Below are positions 11,741-24,770 of a DNA stretch of 64,000 nucleotides, piece after piece; the stretch's first letter is position 1; every line of letters starts with the position of its first letter. This stretch comes from Cavia porcellus. Its lineage: Eukaryota > Chordata > Mammalia > Rodentia > Caviidae. The position numbers and the translations under genes were made by a program. Under the pieces are notes generated by a model that saw nothing but the letters and a program-made list of their open reading frames with translations, ran no database searches and was not told where the DNA came from. The stretch is taken from positions 70,201,482 through 70,265,481 of the forward strand of contig NW_026947484.1 in the NCBI RefSeq assembly GCF_034190915.1. Reading direction: 5' to 3'.

Positions 11741-12840
11741 GAAGTCTTAATGGTGCACTTTTATCTTCCACAGTGATGGAAATTTACAAGCGAAAGTGGA
11801 AATGAACCAAGCTGTAGACATGCTGATTTTGAAAGCTGTCCATCTCTCCTGACCAGGGCTTTTAGTCTGGGGAATATTGGAGAGCAGACTGCCTCCTCAC
11901 ACCAGTTTTAACTTTTGAAATTGAGAGTTTGTTTGTGAAAGGAAAAGGCAAATTATTTAGGCAAATTAAGCGATGAACTCATCAGTGATTTGGGGATAAA
12001 AGTCCCTGCAGTTATTCCAACACCATTTCAGCCATCCAGCAAGTCTGTTTTGGCTTAATGATGATATTAAGAATTTGAGTGAGCAGATATTGACACATGA
12101 TGTAAGCATAAAATTACAGGTGAGGGAAATGGAAAATTTTATTTTTGAGATCAAATCTCAATCAGTTTCCTCTTTGCCTTTAAACCGTAGACTCATGACA
12201 CAAAATTATTTTTCCTCCTCAGGTGTTTCACGTCACAGTTCCTGTTTTCTAGAGCTTCGACTCTGACAAGCATTACTAGTGGTAAGTGGCTAGCACATTT
12301 GTTTGTAATTTAGTCACTTCAGCAAATACAAACATGTGACTCAGCCTCTTTACAAAGCACTGTTAAGATACTGTGCAGTCAAACAAATGTCATCTCTTAC
12401 CTCAGCACCCTTTGTGGAGGGAGTCAGTAGGCGAAGGAGGTTAATCACCCTCCAATCCTGTGTGACGATTTGCCCGGAGAGCAGTGTAATACGCTTGAGT
12501 GTATCCATGGCAATCTTCTTGACTGGTCTTGTGGGTTTTTGGTAGGTTACTGTAAGTGACCAGTTCCCATCTCTCTTTGAAGTGGGGGTGGGTGGATGGG
12601 GAGCTACAATTCAGTGATTATAGAAATATAATAGTTGGGAAAATGTGTAGCCCTACACAACCAGGGAGAGAAAGATTTTAGCCATTACTAACCAGGAAGC
12701 ATCCTGTAAATCCTTGCTGTGAGTCAAATGTGACTCAGGCAATGATAAGGGAAGATGACGCTGATGCTTCACTAAAGAAACAGCAGAATTTTGAGGCCAG
12801 AGTCTTCCTGATCACACAACACACACACTCATGTTATATT
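11741..12840. other. Unassigned DNA
   Basis: No gene or repeat was recognised. Short open stretches on both strands near 11966-12545 show no domain features. Confidence 0.5.

Positions 12841-12873
<33 letters not shown>
12841..12873. repeat. (ATC)n trinucleotide microsatellite
   Basis: Ten consecutive ATC units, nearly pure. Confidence 0.95.
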
Positions 12874-12879
12874 TTTACA

Positions 12880-13085
12880 ATCAGAAAGTGTTATTAACTA
12901 TAAAGCAGCTTTGCATTAAGGATGTCTTTGACTCTCACACACAGGCAGGTGGGTATCACTATGGTTCGTTTTATAGATGAGGAAATCAAGGCACGCAGCC
13001 ATTAAATAATTTGCTTAAAGTCACATAGCTAATTAGTATCAGATTGAAGCCTCTTCACCATCAGACTTGGGCTCTTAATCGCTAA
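12880..13085 (-). mobile_element. MIR SINE, reverse strand
   Basis: The core 'tttatagatgaggaaatcaa ggca', then 'aatttgcttaaagtcacata gcta', then 'gggctcttaatcgc' is the complement of the MIR order (tRNA-like head, core, 3' LINE-like end). MIRs are ancient tRNA-derived SINEs shared by mammals and have long been inactive. Confidence 0.8.
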
Positions 13086-14014
13086 AAAATTTTAAATAAG
13101 AAATCAGCATCCTAATTTATACCCTATGCAAAGAGTGAAAAATATTATTAATGACTTCAGCAAAGAATATGATAAGAGCTGGGTAATATAAATGCCTAAG
13201 AATAAGTTCATCTTTCCTGATTAAGATCTCTCCTAAGGAGTCTTTTTGAACAATATATTCATTTGCCCCCAAGCATATGGTAGAAAGGCAGCAGTGTAGC
13301 CGTGCAACGCTTTCAGAACCGCAGAATGTAAGTTAAAAAGATATCATCTCCTAAAATTGGATGATAGGTACTTCAGTCTTTCACTTTCATGTTTTATAAA
13401 ACAGCTTTGACTGAGTAACCTAAGTCCTTATCAGAATATTTCTTGTTTTAGAGGAGAAACTCAGTAGGAAAGATAAGCTTCATTTTAGTCCTATTCTTTT
13501 CTGTTACAACCTTGCTTAAGTAATCTCCTGTGAATGGGGTTTGATCCCAAAGGACAAATAACTGAAGTTAAGGCTGACATTCTTGCTCTAGAGTACCGAT
13601 TCTACTGCCTGTGACAATCAGCAAGGGCAACAAACTTCAGTGGCTTCACTTCCCACATCTAAACCATGGCTTGGCCCAAGTGATTCCAAAATTTCCATTG
13701 CAGCGCTGACCTTGACTAGGAGCTAAAGAAGGGACCTGTGAGTTTTTCCATAAAACTATTCTCAGAGATTTCACATTCTTCATCTCTTTTGGGTGAAGAG
13801 AGAGGGGGCTAGAGGGAGTGACCACCAAAACCCGTTCCCAGTGCTAACCTGTTGTTCCCTTATTATCACGTTCTAAGACAGGACACTTGAGAACCCTCTT
13901 CTTCATTTCGTCAGTCCCCCAGGCTTGCTTGTGTTCCCTAGTGTGACCTCAGCAGTAGCTTCCCTGAAGTCTGCTGTTTCCAAAGTAAAAGTAAACGTCA
14001 TTAAGAAGTCTTGG
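13086..14014. other. Unassigned DNA
   Basis: No recognisable gene or repeat. A reverse-strand open stretch at 13646-13828 has no recognisable features. Confidence 0.5.
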
Positions 14015-14625
14015 ACTAGAGGACCCATTTGACCCAGCTATTCTCTTTCTGGGTATCCTCCTGAAAGAATTAAAAGCATCCTACCACAGCAGTGTTTGCA
14101 CAGCTGTGTTTATAAGTGACACAGTTTGTAATTGCTAAATCTTGGAAACAGCCCAAATGCCCATCAATTCATGAATAGATAAGAAAGATGCGAGGTTTTT
14201 TTAAGCAAAGAAGTACTACTAAGCCATAAAGAAGGATAAGCTTGGAACTTTCTAGCTAAATGGATGCACCTTGAGACCATATTCTTAAGTGAAATAAGTA
14301 GGACACACATGTGTATATCCTGCATTGTATTTCTGGTGTAAAGAACTCAAAATTTAAACAAGGAAAAAGATGTATAATAGATATTGTGAAATAGGAAGAA
14401 AATGTTTAAATGGGAAAGAAGAATGGGGGGATAGAAAAAAGGAGAAAAGGGGAAGATACAAACAAAGCTTTTGTAAATAAGGAGGGGAAGAGGAGTTAAA
14501 GACAGGGTAGGTGAATGGGAGAAAAAGAGTCAAGTTATGTCATGTACAAATATAAATTCCCTATAACGAATGTGATCATTATATATACCTAAAATATACC
14601 AATAAAAATCATTTTCTTTGAAAAA
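14015..14625 (+). mobile_element. L1 3' end, forward strand
   Basis: It begins in the last part of ORF2 ('catttgacccagctattctc', 'ggaaacagcccaaatgccca', 'gataagaaagatgcg', 'aagccataaagaaggataag', 'aaatggatgcaccttgagac') and runs through an A/G-rich 3' UTR to 'aaaatataccaataaaaatc' and a short A tail near 14620. It is 5'-truncated, as most L1 insertions are. ORF2 frames are broken. Confidence 0.88.
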
Positions 14626-17600
14626 AAAGCCCAAGTGTGAAATACACCTTAAACTTTTGGTCTGATCATGTTACTTCATCTTTAATATATCTTTTATATT
14701 TTTATACTTTTGGTATATCTTAGAAAAAGAGAGTTGGAATAAAAACTTTATTTTCCAAATTGTGATGCTTAATGAGACTGTTCCATTTTCCCTCACATCA
14801 GATTGATTATTTTTAATTTTTCCAACTATCTTGACATTCATATCATATGGAAAACTGAAGGAGCAGAGGGAGGCTTTTATTTCCAGAAGAGGTCAGAGAG
14901 CATCATCAGGGGACGTGGACTAGTAGGTAATCAAGCATGCAGTGCACACTTTCATTAAGCCCGTGTGTTGTGAAACCACCATATTTTAATTTTCTGATTC
15001 TCCCTGTTTATGCCGAAGAGATTAGGTTAAGGTTTATTTCAGTTACATTCTGCAAAGGATGGAAGTGTGGCACTCACAGTCTTGCTGGAAGTCAAGCTTT
15101 CTCCTCGGGTTTATCTTCATTTGCACAGAAGGAAAAAGCTCCTCTTGATATTTAATAATACAGGAGGCTGATTGTTTACAGAGTCAAATAACGAGATGCA
15201 ACAGTGTGCCTTGATCCAATCTCTCCTTAAATCTAGAAATCCTTATCCAATTTTGTGATGGCACCTGTGGAAAGGAGAAAATTTCCATGACACATCTTTG
15301 TAACAGCCCTAAATCTCATGGAAACAAGCCAGGAGAAAAATTTAAAAGAATGTAATCCTCTAAGAAAGATACACTTAGAGTGCTTCCCTTAATGGGAACT
15401 TGGTTTGCAGACAGCAAGTGTCCAGGCAGATCACAGGAACATCTGCTGCTGCTGGTGCGAGTTGACCCTTTTTTCACATCGAGATGACTACAGGCTGCTG
15501 GGACAGCACGCGTCTTCTTCCGGAAGCCCCTGTCCACTGCTTCACAGAGGCAGCGCCAACATCATGTTTTAGCTTTTCATTGTAAATGCAGTTTGCTAAA
15601 ACAAGGTACACGGGATACACAAAAGAGACAAGAACAGCAAATCGATCCAGAGAGATGAAGGCGGTCTGATTCATTTGGCATCTGCTCTGGAAGAGTAATT
15701 CACTGGCAAGCTCTTATTTCAGCTTAGAGGTGTCAATTTGAGGGAATTATCTCTTTTCTCTATCCTGTAAGTCCATCTTTACTCTGGTGGTAACAGCTGT
15801 TCGTTTTGATTATTGGATGGTGGGCACCAGCTTCTGGAACAAAATAATTTCAGAGTTTTGAGATGGGGCTGGACACCACCATCCTTCACGGGTTCAAGGT
15901 CCTTGCTTTCTAACTCTCCATCTCAGAACACTGATGTGATAGAATACAGCCTGTGTGTGGCATAGTTAGACATTTTATGGCTATTCTGATCCACAGAAGT
16001 TTATTTTCTTTTTAGTCTGTTGCCATTTAAGGTAAAGAGGCAACATAAAAATAACTTTCTGTTGATACTCAAGGCTAACTTGGGAACTGTATCTTCTGAC
16101 CCAATATTTTGCCTTATTTTATGTTATCTAATTCTAGAATAGAATCAAGAAATTTGAACGGACTCAGGGGTCAAGTTCAACCCACTGTTTCATCCAAGAA
16201 GGGCTTTTGCAGTATTCTTAAGAGTATATTACTAGGAATTGTATGTAACGTTTTCAACACTGGCAGTATCAGAAAACCAAAATCTTCCTCTGGATAGTTT
16301 CTATAGGAAAAAAAAAGAATCACTGCTCTATAGAACATCTCTTAAGATAAATGGGAGAAAGTAAAATAAGACAGAAGTGCCGCATCTTTCCTGTGTTTGA
16401 GCCATCTTTTAAAGACTGAAGTGGCAATTCCTTAGGAGACAAGGTTCCCAGATCTTTCTATGTCCTCCTTCCTTTCTGTAAACAAAGCTTCAGGCGTGTG
16501 GGTCTAAGTTAAAGCATATTATATGGGAAATAGAACAGAACGGAACAGAACAGGAGGGAGCTTATATAACTGAAGGTTTCAGAACTAAAGAAATATCTAC
16601 ATTAAAAAAAACTGTGTTCAGTAGAAATGGGAACCTGGAGAAGTCAGATGAATCGTCCTATGTGATGCAGATGGTCTGTCTCACAATATTTCTTTTTTGC
16701 TTTTTTTCTAAACTATGAAATATTTTAGATAATACCTGATCACCTCAGACCTGAGGGTTATATGCATGTGGTTTATTAACAGTTATGTTATTTGGTTATT
16801 TTATATTATTTACACAGGTAATACTTAAATCAGGGTTTTTATAATTTATATTTTCTCTTACTCTTTATGGTTTAGGGATTTAATGATGGCTTAAGCTTCT
16901 TAGGATACTGTTGAATCAATTATTTCATCATATCGATATATTGTCTCTCTCAATTCTATTTGTACAACTTTTATGTATCAGAACAGTATGTGCTTGTTCA
17001 GATTATTGTAGAAATATAGGTAAGACAGAGGTAAAAACAAAATAAAGTAACAACAATAAACAAAAACGTGCTCTAATAGTAAGATCCAGTTCTAGGTTGC
17101 TAATCTATTAAGGTGCTCTGGACTGTTGCTGAAACATAGTATTAATGACTGTGTGTTTCACCCAGTAGATAGTTTTTCTCAGTGCTTGAAAATATTCACT
17201 TGGTAAAGGTCTTTTGGCATATGCCTCACTGAGCTAAATGTTTTATCAAAGACATGGCAACCATCCCAACTGGAAGTTATTACGACATGGTTTATACTGG
17301 TTAGTGCCTTATGTCTGCTCAGAGATCTGGGTTTTTTTCTTTTCTTTTCTTTTCAATGACAAAAGCACTTTTTTTTTGTTTAGAATTTTAAAACATCCAT
17401 GTTTTGGGGGTAAATTTTATTTTAGTTTTGATTTGATAATCAGGACATCCTTGATCCTCTACTTATGAATTCTCAAAATATTATACTATTTTGGAGATGA
17501 TACATGTAAATGCTTAATAGCTTGGCTTATAAATATAATGAACCTAATTTTGAATATATTAATGGTTGTTCACATTTTTTTTACAAGCTAAATGCTTGAT

Positions 17601-17821
17601 TTCAGTTTTCTTGGTGTATATTTTGCCATTTTAAAGAATTTTTTAAAAAGTAAATGCTGTATATAAACAAAGAACTTTTATAAACTCTATCAGTTATTGA
17701 GAAAATCATATAAAATGCATATGTACTTAAGCACAATTGGACAAGTTTAATCAGAAAACTTCCATTAGCTGTGAAGTCTTTCTAGGGTTCCTTCCCAATT
17801 CTATTTTTTCCCACCCCTCAT
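14626..17821. other. Unassigned DNA, 3.2 kb
   Basis: No named repeat was recognised. A reverse-strand open stretch at 15474-15674 encodes one hydrophobic segment (FAVLVSFVYPVYLVLANCIY), but it has no homologue I can name and no supporting exon. A few short direct repeats such as 'gaacagaacggaacagaac' near 16535 are present. The region reads as old single-copy sequence. Confidence 0.45.
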
Positions 17822-17822
17822 A

Positions 17823-17839
17823 GAAAAACAAAACAAAAC

Positions 17840-17868
<29 letters not shown>
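17823..17868. repeat. (AAAAC)n pentanucleotide microsatellite
   Basis: About nine tandem AAAAC units. Such tracts often come from SINE or LINE tails, but no SINE body is recognisable beside this one. Confidence 0.95.
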
Positions 17869-17871
<3 letters not shown>

Positions 17872-20436
17872 CCTGCTTTGCTAACTTTCTGGTGATTGCA
17901 GATAACTTTCTACTTTCCCTACAGCTTCTCTAGCCTGGTGTTTCCTCTCTAGATTCTGCATCAACGTAAGACAATTTCCTTAAAACTCACATTTCGGGGA
18001 GTCAGGTGGTCATATATGTCTCATTTATAATTTTGCTGTAGATGTTGCACTTTTGGGAATTAAAATTTAAATAAATGTAAGTTTCCCATTTGACGTACAA
18101 CCTTGGTGTTCTGACTTTATATTCTTTCTCTTCATGCCTTGGGGAATGTAAAAAAGTTCGCTGGGATTCAGAAAATGCTTAATGTCAGGCAGCAAGAGGG
18201 CTCCTGTGTGCTTTATTGCTCTGGGTCCCTGTTTGCTCTTAGTGCTTGATCTCCATGTAGATTTCTTTCTTTCTAGTTCAAATATGTGTGTGTTTGTGTC
18301 TGTCAATTTCTTATGTGTATTTTTTTTTTACTTATTTGACCTGTCTTATCCAACGTGTCATTTTTCACACAAACTTTGGAAGTGAAAACGTATTCTATAC
18401 TTGTCAGTTTGAGGGTAATTCTATTGATGGAGAAGCTAGAATCAAAACAGAATTAATTCAATAATTCTATCCATTAATATCACTCCATGTATTCCTCCTA
18501 TCTTGTGGCTTTCGGCTTTGGCTGTTGTAACCTCCCCTCTCCCACCCTATTTGTTTATCTGCATATTTTACTCTGACAGTTATTCTTAGTTGTGCTCACC
18601 TATACTTACAGATGTTTTCAATCTGGTCCCATAATTCCTTTCACCTTTTAGAAAACTTTTTCATTTAAACTCTTTAGAATTGGGATCATAATTATCTTTA
18701 CAAAGATACAGCAGAGTCTTAAAATCAAAAACAGAAAACCCACTGTCAAGAACTTGCATCAAATTAGTTTTTTAAAGGACCTGTCTTACTTCACCATTTT
18801 TCTCATTTATAAGCCACATAAATTGGTCACATATATTGTGGGACTCACAAAGCATCCCTACCTCATATTGCTACACAGGACTTAAGCTCTGGCCTTAGAA
18901 ACCAACAGTTACTCCTTGCGCTAGGAGGCAATGCTCAACTATGATGGACTCACAACAGGCTTAAAGCAATGTTAGGTCAAGGCAGATAAATGATAAGCTA
19001 CATTAGCTTATTATTCTGCAGTTGTGTTTCTTATGAAACACTTAGAAAAGGGCTTACATTAATTTATTCAATTTTTTCCTGTAAGAATTTTTAATTTTTT
19101 CCTGTAACAATTAATGCTTATTGATGATTCTCAGTTCTTAGCATCCTACAAACACAAAGTAATGCCAGTGGACATATCTATTAAGTGGCGTAATACCTCT
19201 TTGTTATGATGGCAATGATTTCTGGTATATTCCATCCGCTTCAGACTGTGAATACAAATGGAATGACTTAATGGGATAAAACAACTCAAGTATTTAATAT
19301 TCATCATATAGTGATCTTTTCTAATAATCTCAAATCTACAGAATGTTGGTTCTGAGAGAAAATTCACACTTAGGTATGATTTATGTGAAATTAGAATATT
19401 GTGTTTATACCTATTTGTCATCCCTATTGTCAGATTGTTGCAGTGAGGGCCTACATAGAATTTAAAGAAAGATTGCAATTATTTTCCTCACCAAGTAGGC
19501 TAAATCCATAGTTTGATGAATTTAATATTCATAAAACTAGATGTAGTAAAAATGTGACATGAGTATCTTTTATATCTGGGTAGATGAATTTTATGTGATA
19601 GTCTGCTGTATTACATTTCCTAGCCTTTACTTGCTGATTTACATATATTTTAGGGTAAAAGTTTTTTGTTTAATTTTGTAAATCTTGGTTCATGTGGTTT
19701 GAAATAATACAGATCTACTGGCACTTGGATATGCACTTTATGGATTAAAAATAATCTTGACTTTTCTGTAAATTTTATGAGCTTTGGTCTTGATAGGTCT
19801 TATCATTGATAGGATAAGATTATTAAGAAACATCTCCTTTTCACTTATTTCTTTGAAGAGAGCTAGGTAACCTAGGAGTAAGAAAATTCCTAAGATCTTT
19901 CTGCCTGACATTTTAAGAAACCTCAAGCCCAATAGACACAATAGACATGTTCACAAACACAGAAAACTCAGTGAGAGCATGAGACCCTCTTCATCCTCAA
20001 AGTCCTGAATCAGGATCCTTTCTGTCGCTGCGTGGATTGCATAACATGCCAACCTCCCATCACAATGTGGTTCTTTTCTTGCTACTCTTGTTCAAGAGAG
20101 TAAACCAGGTAGAGAAACCACAGCAAACTGTGTTCCAATGGTGACACACACAGAGAGAAAGATGTAGCATTTGAAAACTTGCATTTGAAAATTTGAAAAC
20201 TTAAAAAAATAGTTCAGGTAAACATAAAATATCACTCAAAAGCCAAGTGTTCAAGGAGAAATGTTTCTTTTCCTCATTCTTCAGTTCTTAGTTGTGTCTA
20301 GAGTTGTACTTTTTATGAATGAGGACAAAATCCAGACCTCTAGGGCAACTGCAGTTTGCATGATAATCCTACATGCTTGTACATACTTGCTAATTTCCAA
20401 CAATAATGGAAATCCTGAGTTTCACCTCAGGAGTAA
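17869..20436. other. Unassigned AT-rich DNA, 2.6 kb
   Basis: No gene or named repeat was recognised. Open stretches near 18067-18385 and 19146-19478 lack domain features. Confidence 0.45.
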
Positions 20437-20529
20437 AGTCAACTTTTTTTTTTTAGTAAGGTCCATCAAACTCAGGACCTCATGCTTGCCAGGCAGACAT
20501 TGTGCCCCTGAGTTACGTCCCTGGCCCTA
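20437..20529 (-). mobile_element. ID SINE, reverse strand
   Basis: A T-run (the element's tail) is followed by 'aaactcaggacctcatgctt gccaggcagac' and 'ccctgagttacgtccctggccc', the complement of a tRNA-Ala-derived ID element. The internal promoter boxes are recognisable but mutated. Confidence 0.8.
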
Positions 20530-20829
20530 ACGTCAAAATTTGAGTTTCTGTCAACCAGTAGACAGTAGAGATGTGAGCAACTTATGTTTAATGAAAAAAT
20601 GACTTTCAATAAGAACACAAAGCTTTTCTGCTGGAAATTAAGTAGGCATTTGGTATTATGATTGCAAAAGTGTATCTAAAATATTTGGTAAACTGATACA
20701 TAAAAGATTATATTGTGTACTACTTACTTACTAATGAGGTCATAATCTATTTGCCATTTGCTTTTCCAGACAAGTAATGAATGTATTGGTTGTTCATCAA
20801 CTTGGTTTGTTTTCTGTTCTAAGGAGTCA

Positions 20830-20945
20830 TCTTTTTTTTAAATAATTAAGTTTATTGGTACGTTTTATGTTTGCATAATGACTACATTATGTAATTTGTA
20901 CCTGTACATGATATATCTTGACTATTTTTTATTGTTGATTAATTA
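20830..20945 (-). mobile_element. L1 3' UTR fragment, reverse strand
   Basis: The forward text 'aataattaagtttattggta', 'gcataatgactacattatgt aatttgtacctgtacat' resembles the terminal 3' UTR of the L1 at 5105-5690 ('ctgtacataatgataacaat'). Only about 115 bases remain. Confidence 0.5.
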
Positions 20946-22472
20946 AGAAAAAACATGCAATTTCTGGCTGTGTTGGAGTAACAGAGTTTTGACTTACCCA
21001 CCCTCTATAAACAATTAGAAAATTGGACAAAGTGTGTGAAAAACTAGTTTTGAATGTTGGATATTTGTGATCCTTATTAGAAGGAAATGTGAGATGAGCT
21101 CATGAGCGCCTGACTTCCAGTCTGGGGGTACATTCTGGAGTCTGCTCTAGGGACAGGACTGTGCAGCAGGTGTGGCTGTCTCGCAGGTTTGAAGAATTAG
21201 GAATGGGAAGTGAGGGTGGCTGAAGTAATGGAGGCTGAAGTTATGGAGATCAAGAAACTACTGAGAAAAAAGAGTAATTTTGAAAAGAACCTCTTTTTAA
21301 GTCTTTATTTGATACTAATACCAATCTTTATGAGGTTGAACAAAGAATAATTGATGAAGAGTAGGAGATGATAAACTTCAAACACCCAGTAAAAACCTCA
21401 TTCTGTCTCCAGAGATCTAAGTAGTAGCCAGTAGACACACACAGTCATTATAGGGTCAAATCATCCGTAGGATAAACGGGAGTATCCTAAAAAGGTCAGA
21501 AAAAACTTCAAAAGGATGAAACAGACCTGTGGTTTGTCTGCTTTCCAAAAAAGGTTTCAGCATTATATAAGAAGACAACAAAATTCAAACCCACAGCAAT
21601 ACAAACTTCAGACTGAAGATTACAGCATACAAACAAAAATTATTAGACATGTAGACAAGCCTATTAAACATTAATAATATAATCTCTCAGTAAAAATAGA
21701 TCCAGAAATGGCTGGAATGATGGAGTTAACAGATACAGACCTTAAAATGGCCATCAAAACATTTAAATGAAAATGAAAACAAAGTATAATAGATAAATCT
21801 CAAAGAAACTTCTTGAAAATACAAAACGTTTTGAGATGATCATTTTACCAGCTGAGGATAATACGTTAGATACTATGGATGAACAAGCACTGATGGAGCT
21901 GTGGACAGAATGACAGCAATGACTGTAACTCAAGGATATGCAGAAAAAACTAGTTTAATACAGTCACATTCACCTGTTGGACAAAATCCGGAAAACATTC
22001 TTCTCGTTGCAGGACAGAAGGACAGAAGAATAAAATAAAGGCAGAAGGGACTTCATGGTTAAATCACGTTGAAAAGAGTTCCCAGATTTGATAAATCTAT
22101 AACACTTCAAAATATTCGAAAACTTCGATAAATTCCAGGAAGGATAAATAGAAAGAAAAATGCACATTAAGCTACATGAGGATCAAATTGCTATGAATCA
22201 GTAATGAAGAGAAAATCACTCCAGATCATTTTATGCCTCTCTTATAATCTGAACAACTACTTTGAAGACGACAAGAAGCAATGGATTAGTCATTGTTAGT
22301 CTCCTATTATTTTGCTTTGAAACTCTGTATCATCATTTTTATTTTTTCATTTTAAAATTAAAAAAAGACAAAAGGCAAAAGCATTGTGTACAGAGGAATG
22401 AAGACAAGAGTGACTACACATTTCTTTCCAAAGTCCCTGGGATTCAGAATAAAACAAAATGGCATTTTAAAA

Positions 22473-22520
22473 TGTGTGTCTACTGGCTACTACTTAGTGT
22501 GTGTCTACTGGCTACTACTT
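22473..22520. repeat. 25-base tandem duplication
   Basis: The 23-base motif starting 'tgtgtgtctactggctacta' occurs at 22473 and again at 22498, with no mismatch that I can see. It lies inside the old L1 ORF1 relic, so the duplication is younger than the element. Confidence 0.9.
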
Positions 22521-24458
22521 TAAAGTACTTAAAGAAAAAATTTGCTAACGTTGAATTCTGTGTCCGGGAAAAATATCATATAAAAATGATACAATTTTTT
22601 CAAAGGAATTAATGTCAAAGTGAGGCTAAATGTTGAATAATATCCAATTGAAATTTGGATCTACATATAAAACAACAGAGAACACTACATAGAAATGAGT
22701 GAGCAAAAGTGTATTTTTATTTGAAAATATTTTATAGTCATTTATTGCTTACTACATCATAACTAGTTTATTCCAGAAGTATAAGCTTGCTATACTTTTC
22801 AAAAAGAATTATAACAATATAATAATAGAAAAAGATAAAACCAGGTATTTATTTCAATAGATAAAAGAAAAACATATCAAAACAATATCGAGTATTGATA
22901 AGAAATTTCCAGCAAAGTGGATTTAGAAGCAAACCTCCTTAAACTTTACATGAGCCAACTATAAAACTTTAGAGCTAGCATCAAACTTAAAGGTGGAGTT
23001 ATTAAAGGCTTTATCTCTATTATTGGAAACAAAGGAAAAGTGACCATTCTTTTGTACAGTCTTATACCAAATGCTATTCTAAGAAATCTACAAAAAAGTG
23101 ACCAAAAGTAACAAGTGAGTACACAGATTTAAAGATACAAGGTCAATATATATGGTAAGTGTATGCTTTCAATTTGGAGTTGAAATTTAAAAATATAACT
23201 TATGACTCAAAAAGAAATCCATAACTATAAATTTAACAAAATCCACTTAATGCTGGTACACTGAAAACTACAAACCATGCTGAACAAAAAAGCCTAAATA
23301 AATGGAATAATGCGTCTTGGTAATGAATCTGAAAACTCAATACTGTTAACTGACAATTTGCTGAGACGATCTAGAAATTCAAAACAGACTTATTCAGAAT
23401 CATAGCAACCTTTTTAAAAGTGTAAAATGAAAATATGATTCTAAAATTTATGCAGAAAATCAAAAGAGCAAGAAAAGACCAATAAATTCTGGAAAAGAGC
23501 ACATTTGGATTTCAAGATTTATATAAAGTAAGTTACAACATCAGGACGTTGTGCTGTTGGCCTATGAATAGTTACATAGATTAATGGGGTGGACCCACAT
23601 GCAGAATCTTCCAACAAATCAAGACAGGACAATAGAATATCCATGTGGAAAAAGTAACTTAAGCCTTAACTCACACCATCCACAAAAATTATCTCAAAAG
23701 GGATCATAGATTTAAGTTTAAAAGCTCAAATTATAAAAACTTGGAGGACTACATATTTGAATGTATGGCAACAGAAATGTAGGCAAACACAAAATGGCCC
23801 AAGCTCTAAAAGTTTTTAAAAGTTAATTGGAATTCATTAAAATAAAAAGATGAGAAGATAAGCTCTAGACTAGAAGATATTCATGTATATATACTGACAA
23901 ACGGGTTGTGTTCAGAATATGTAAAGAACTCTGGTTACACAATAATAACACAAAGCATCCACTAGAAAGATAAATTTTTGAACAAGCGTTTCACAAAAAA
24001 AGATATGTGAATGGCCAATAGCACATTGAAATTGTATTTAGTATCAGTCATCAGAAAATGTAAAATAGTATCAGAGTGAGGTATCAGTACACATCCATCA
24101 ATGTGATTCAAATTAGACCAACAAACCAAAAGTTGGCTTGTGTAATTAACTGAAACTTTCATACATTTCCAGCAAAAATATCCAGGGGACATTTCTTATA
24201 GAGTTGAACATACACCTAATTTATGACCCAGTTGTTCTCCTTTCCTTGTGTTTATAAAAAATACAAGAAAATATATGTGTAGACAAAGTCTTATACTAAA
24301 ATGTTTTGTACGATTTCTTAAAAGTCTAAACAATCCCATTGTCCTTTACTGGTGAATAGCTAAATGAATCATTATATAATAGTAAAGTACTGTCTCCTGT
24401 AATAATAAATCAGGGATATAAACAACATGCAATGTAAACAATATTATGAAATTCACAA

Positions 24459-24482
24459 TATATATATATATATATATATATG
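24459..24482. repeat. (AT)n microsatellite
   Basis: A run of TA dinucleotides in the 3' region of the old L1. Confidence 0.9.
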
Positions 24483-24770
24483 TGATATGATTCCAATTAT
24501 GTGGATCTCTAGGAAAGATTAATCTTATTGATAGTAACAAGAAGCACATTAGTAATTGCCTGGGCCCAGTGTGAGGAGCTGACATCAGTGGGTGATGTTT
24601 AACTGAGTAGACACAAAGAAACCTTCCCGAGTGGCGGTGATGTACCCTGAATGTGGCTGTGGTCACCAGGCTTACAGTTGGCAAAACCTAGTGCATTATA
24701 CACTTAAAATTGGAGCATTTAGAAGTATTGTAGTTTGTATTTCAATAAAGTAGTTTCTTTTAAAAATATA

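Larger units (their letters stand above)
20946..24770 (+). mobile_element. Ancient L1M-type element, ORF1 to 3' end
   Basis: Landmarks occur in the correct L1 order. About 21680-22240 is the ORF1 N-terminal region ('agatccagaaatggctggaa', 'agacctta aaatggccatc', 'ccaggaaggataaatagaa'). About 22380-22620 is the ORF1 C-terminal region ('tacagaggaatgaagacaag', 'aaagaaaaaatttgc', 'gaattctgtgtccgggaaa'). About 22800-24200 is ORF2 with reverse-transcriptase domain remnants and the later region ('aaaattatctcaaaagggat catagat'). About 24540-24760 is the 3' end ('tgcattatacacttaaaatt', 'gtatttcaataaag'). The sequence before about 21500 may be its 5' UTR. All frames are heavily broken. Confidence 0.72.

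Noticed and set aside
22262..22612. 116-residue forward frame as a gene
   Set aside because: Most of it overlaps the old L1 ORF1 relic and a probable inserted repeat. The frame does not follow the L1 protein throughout.
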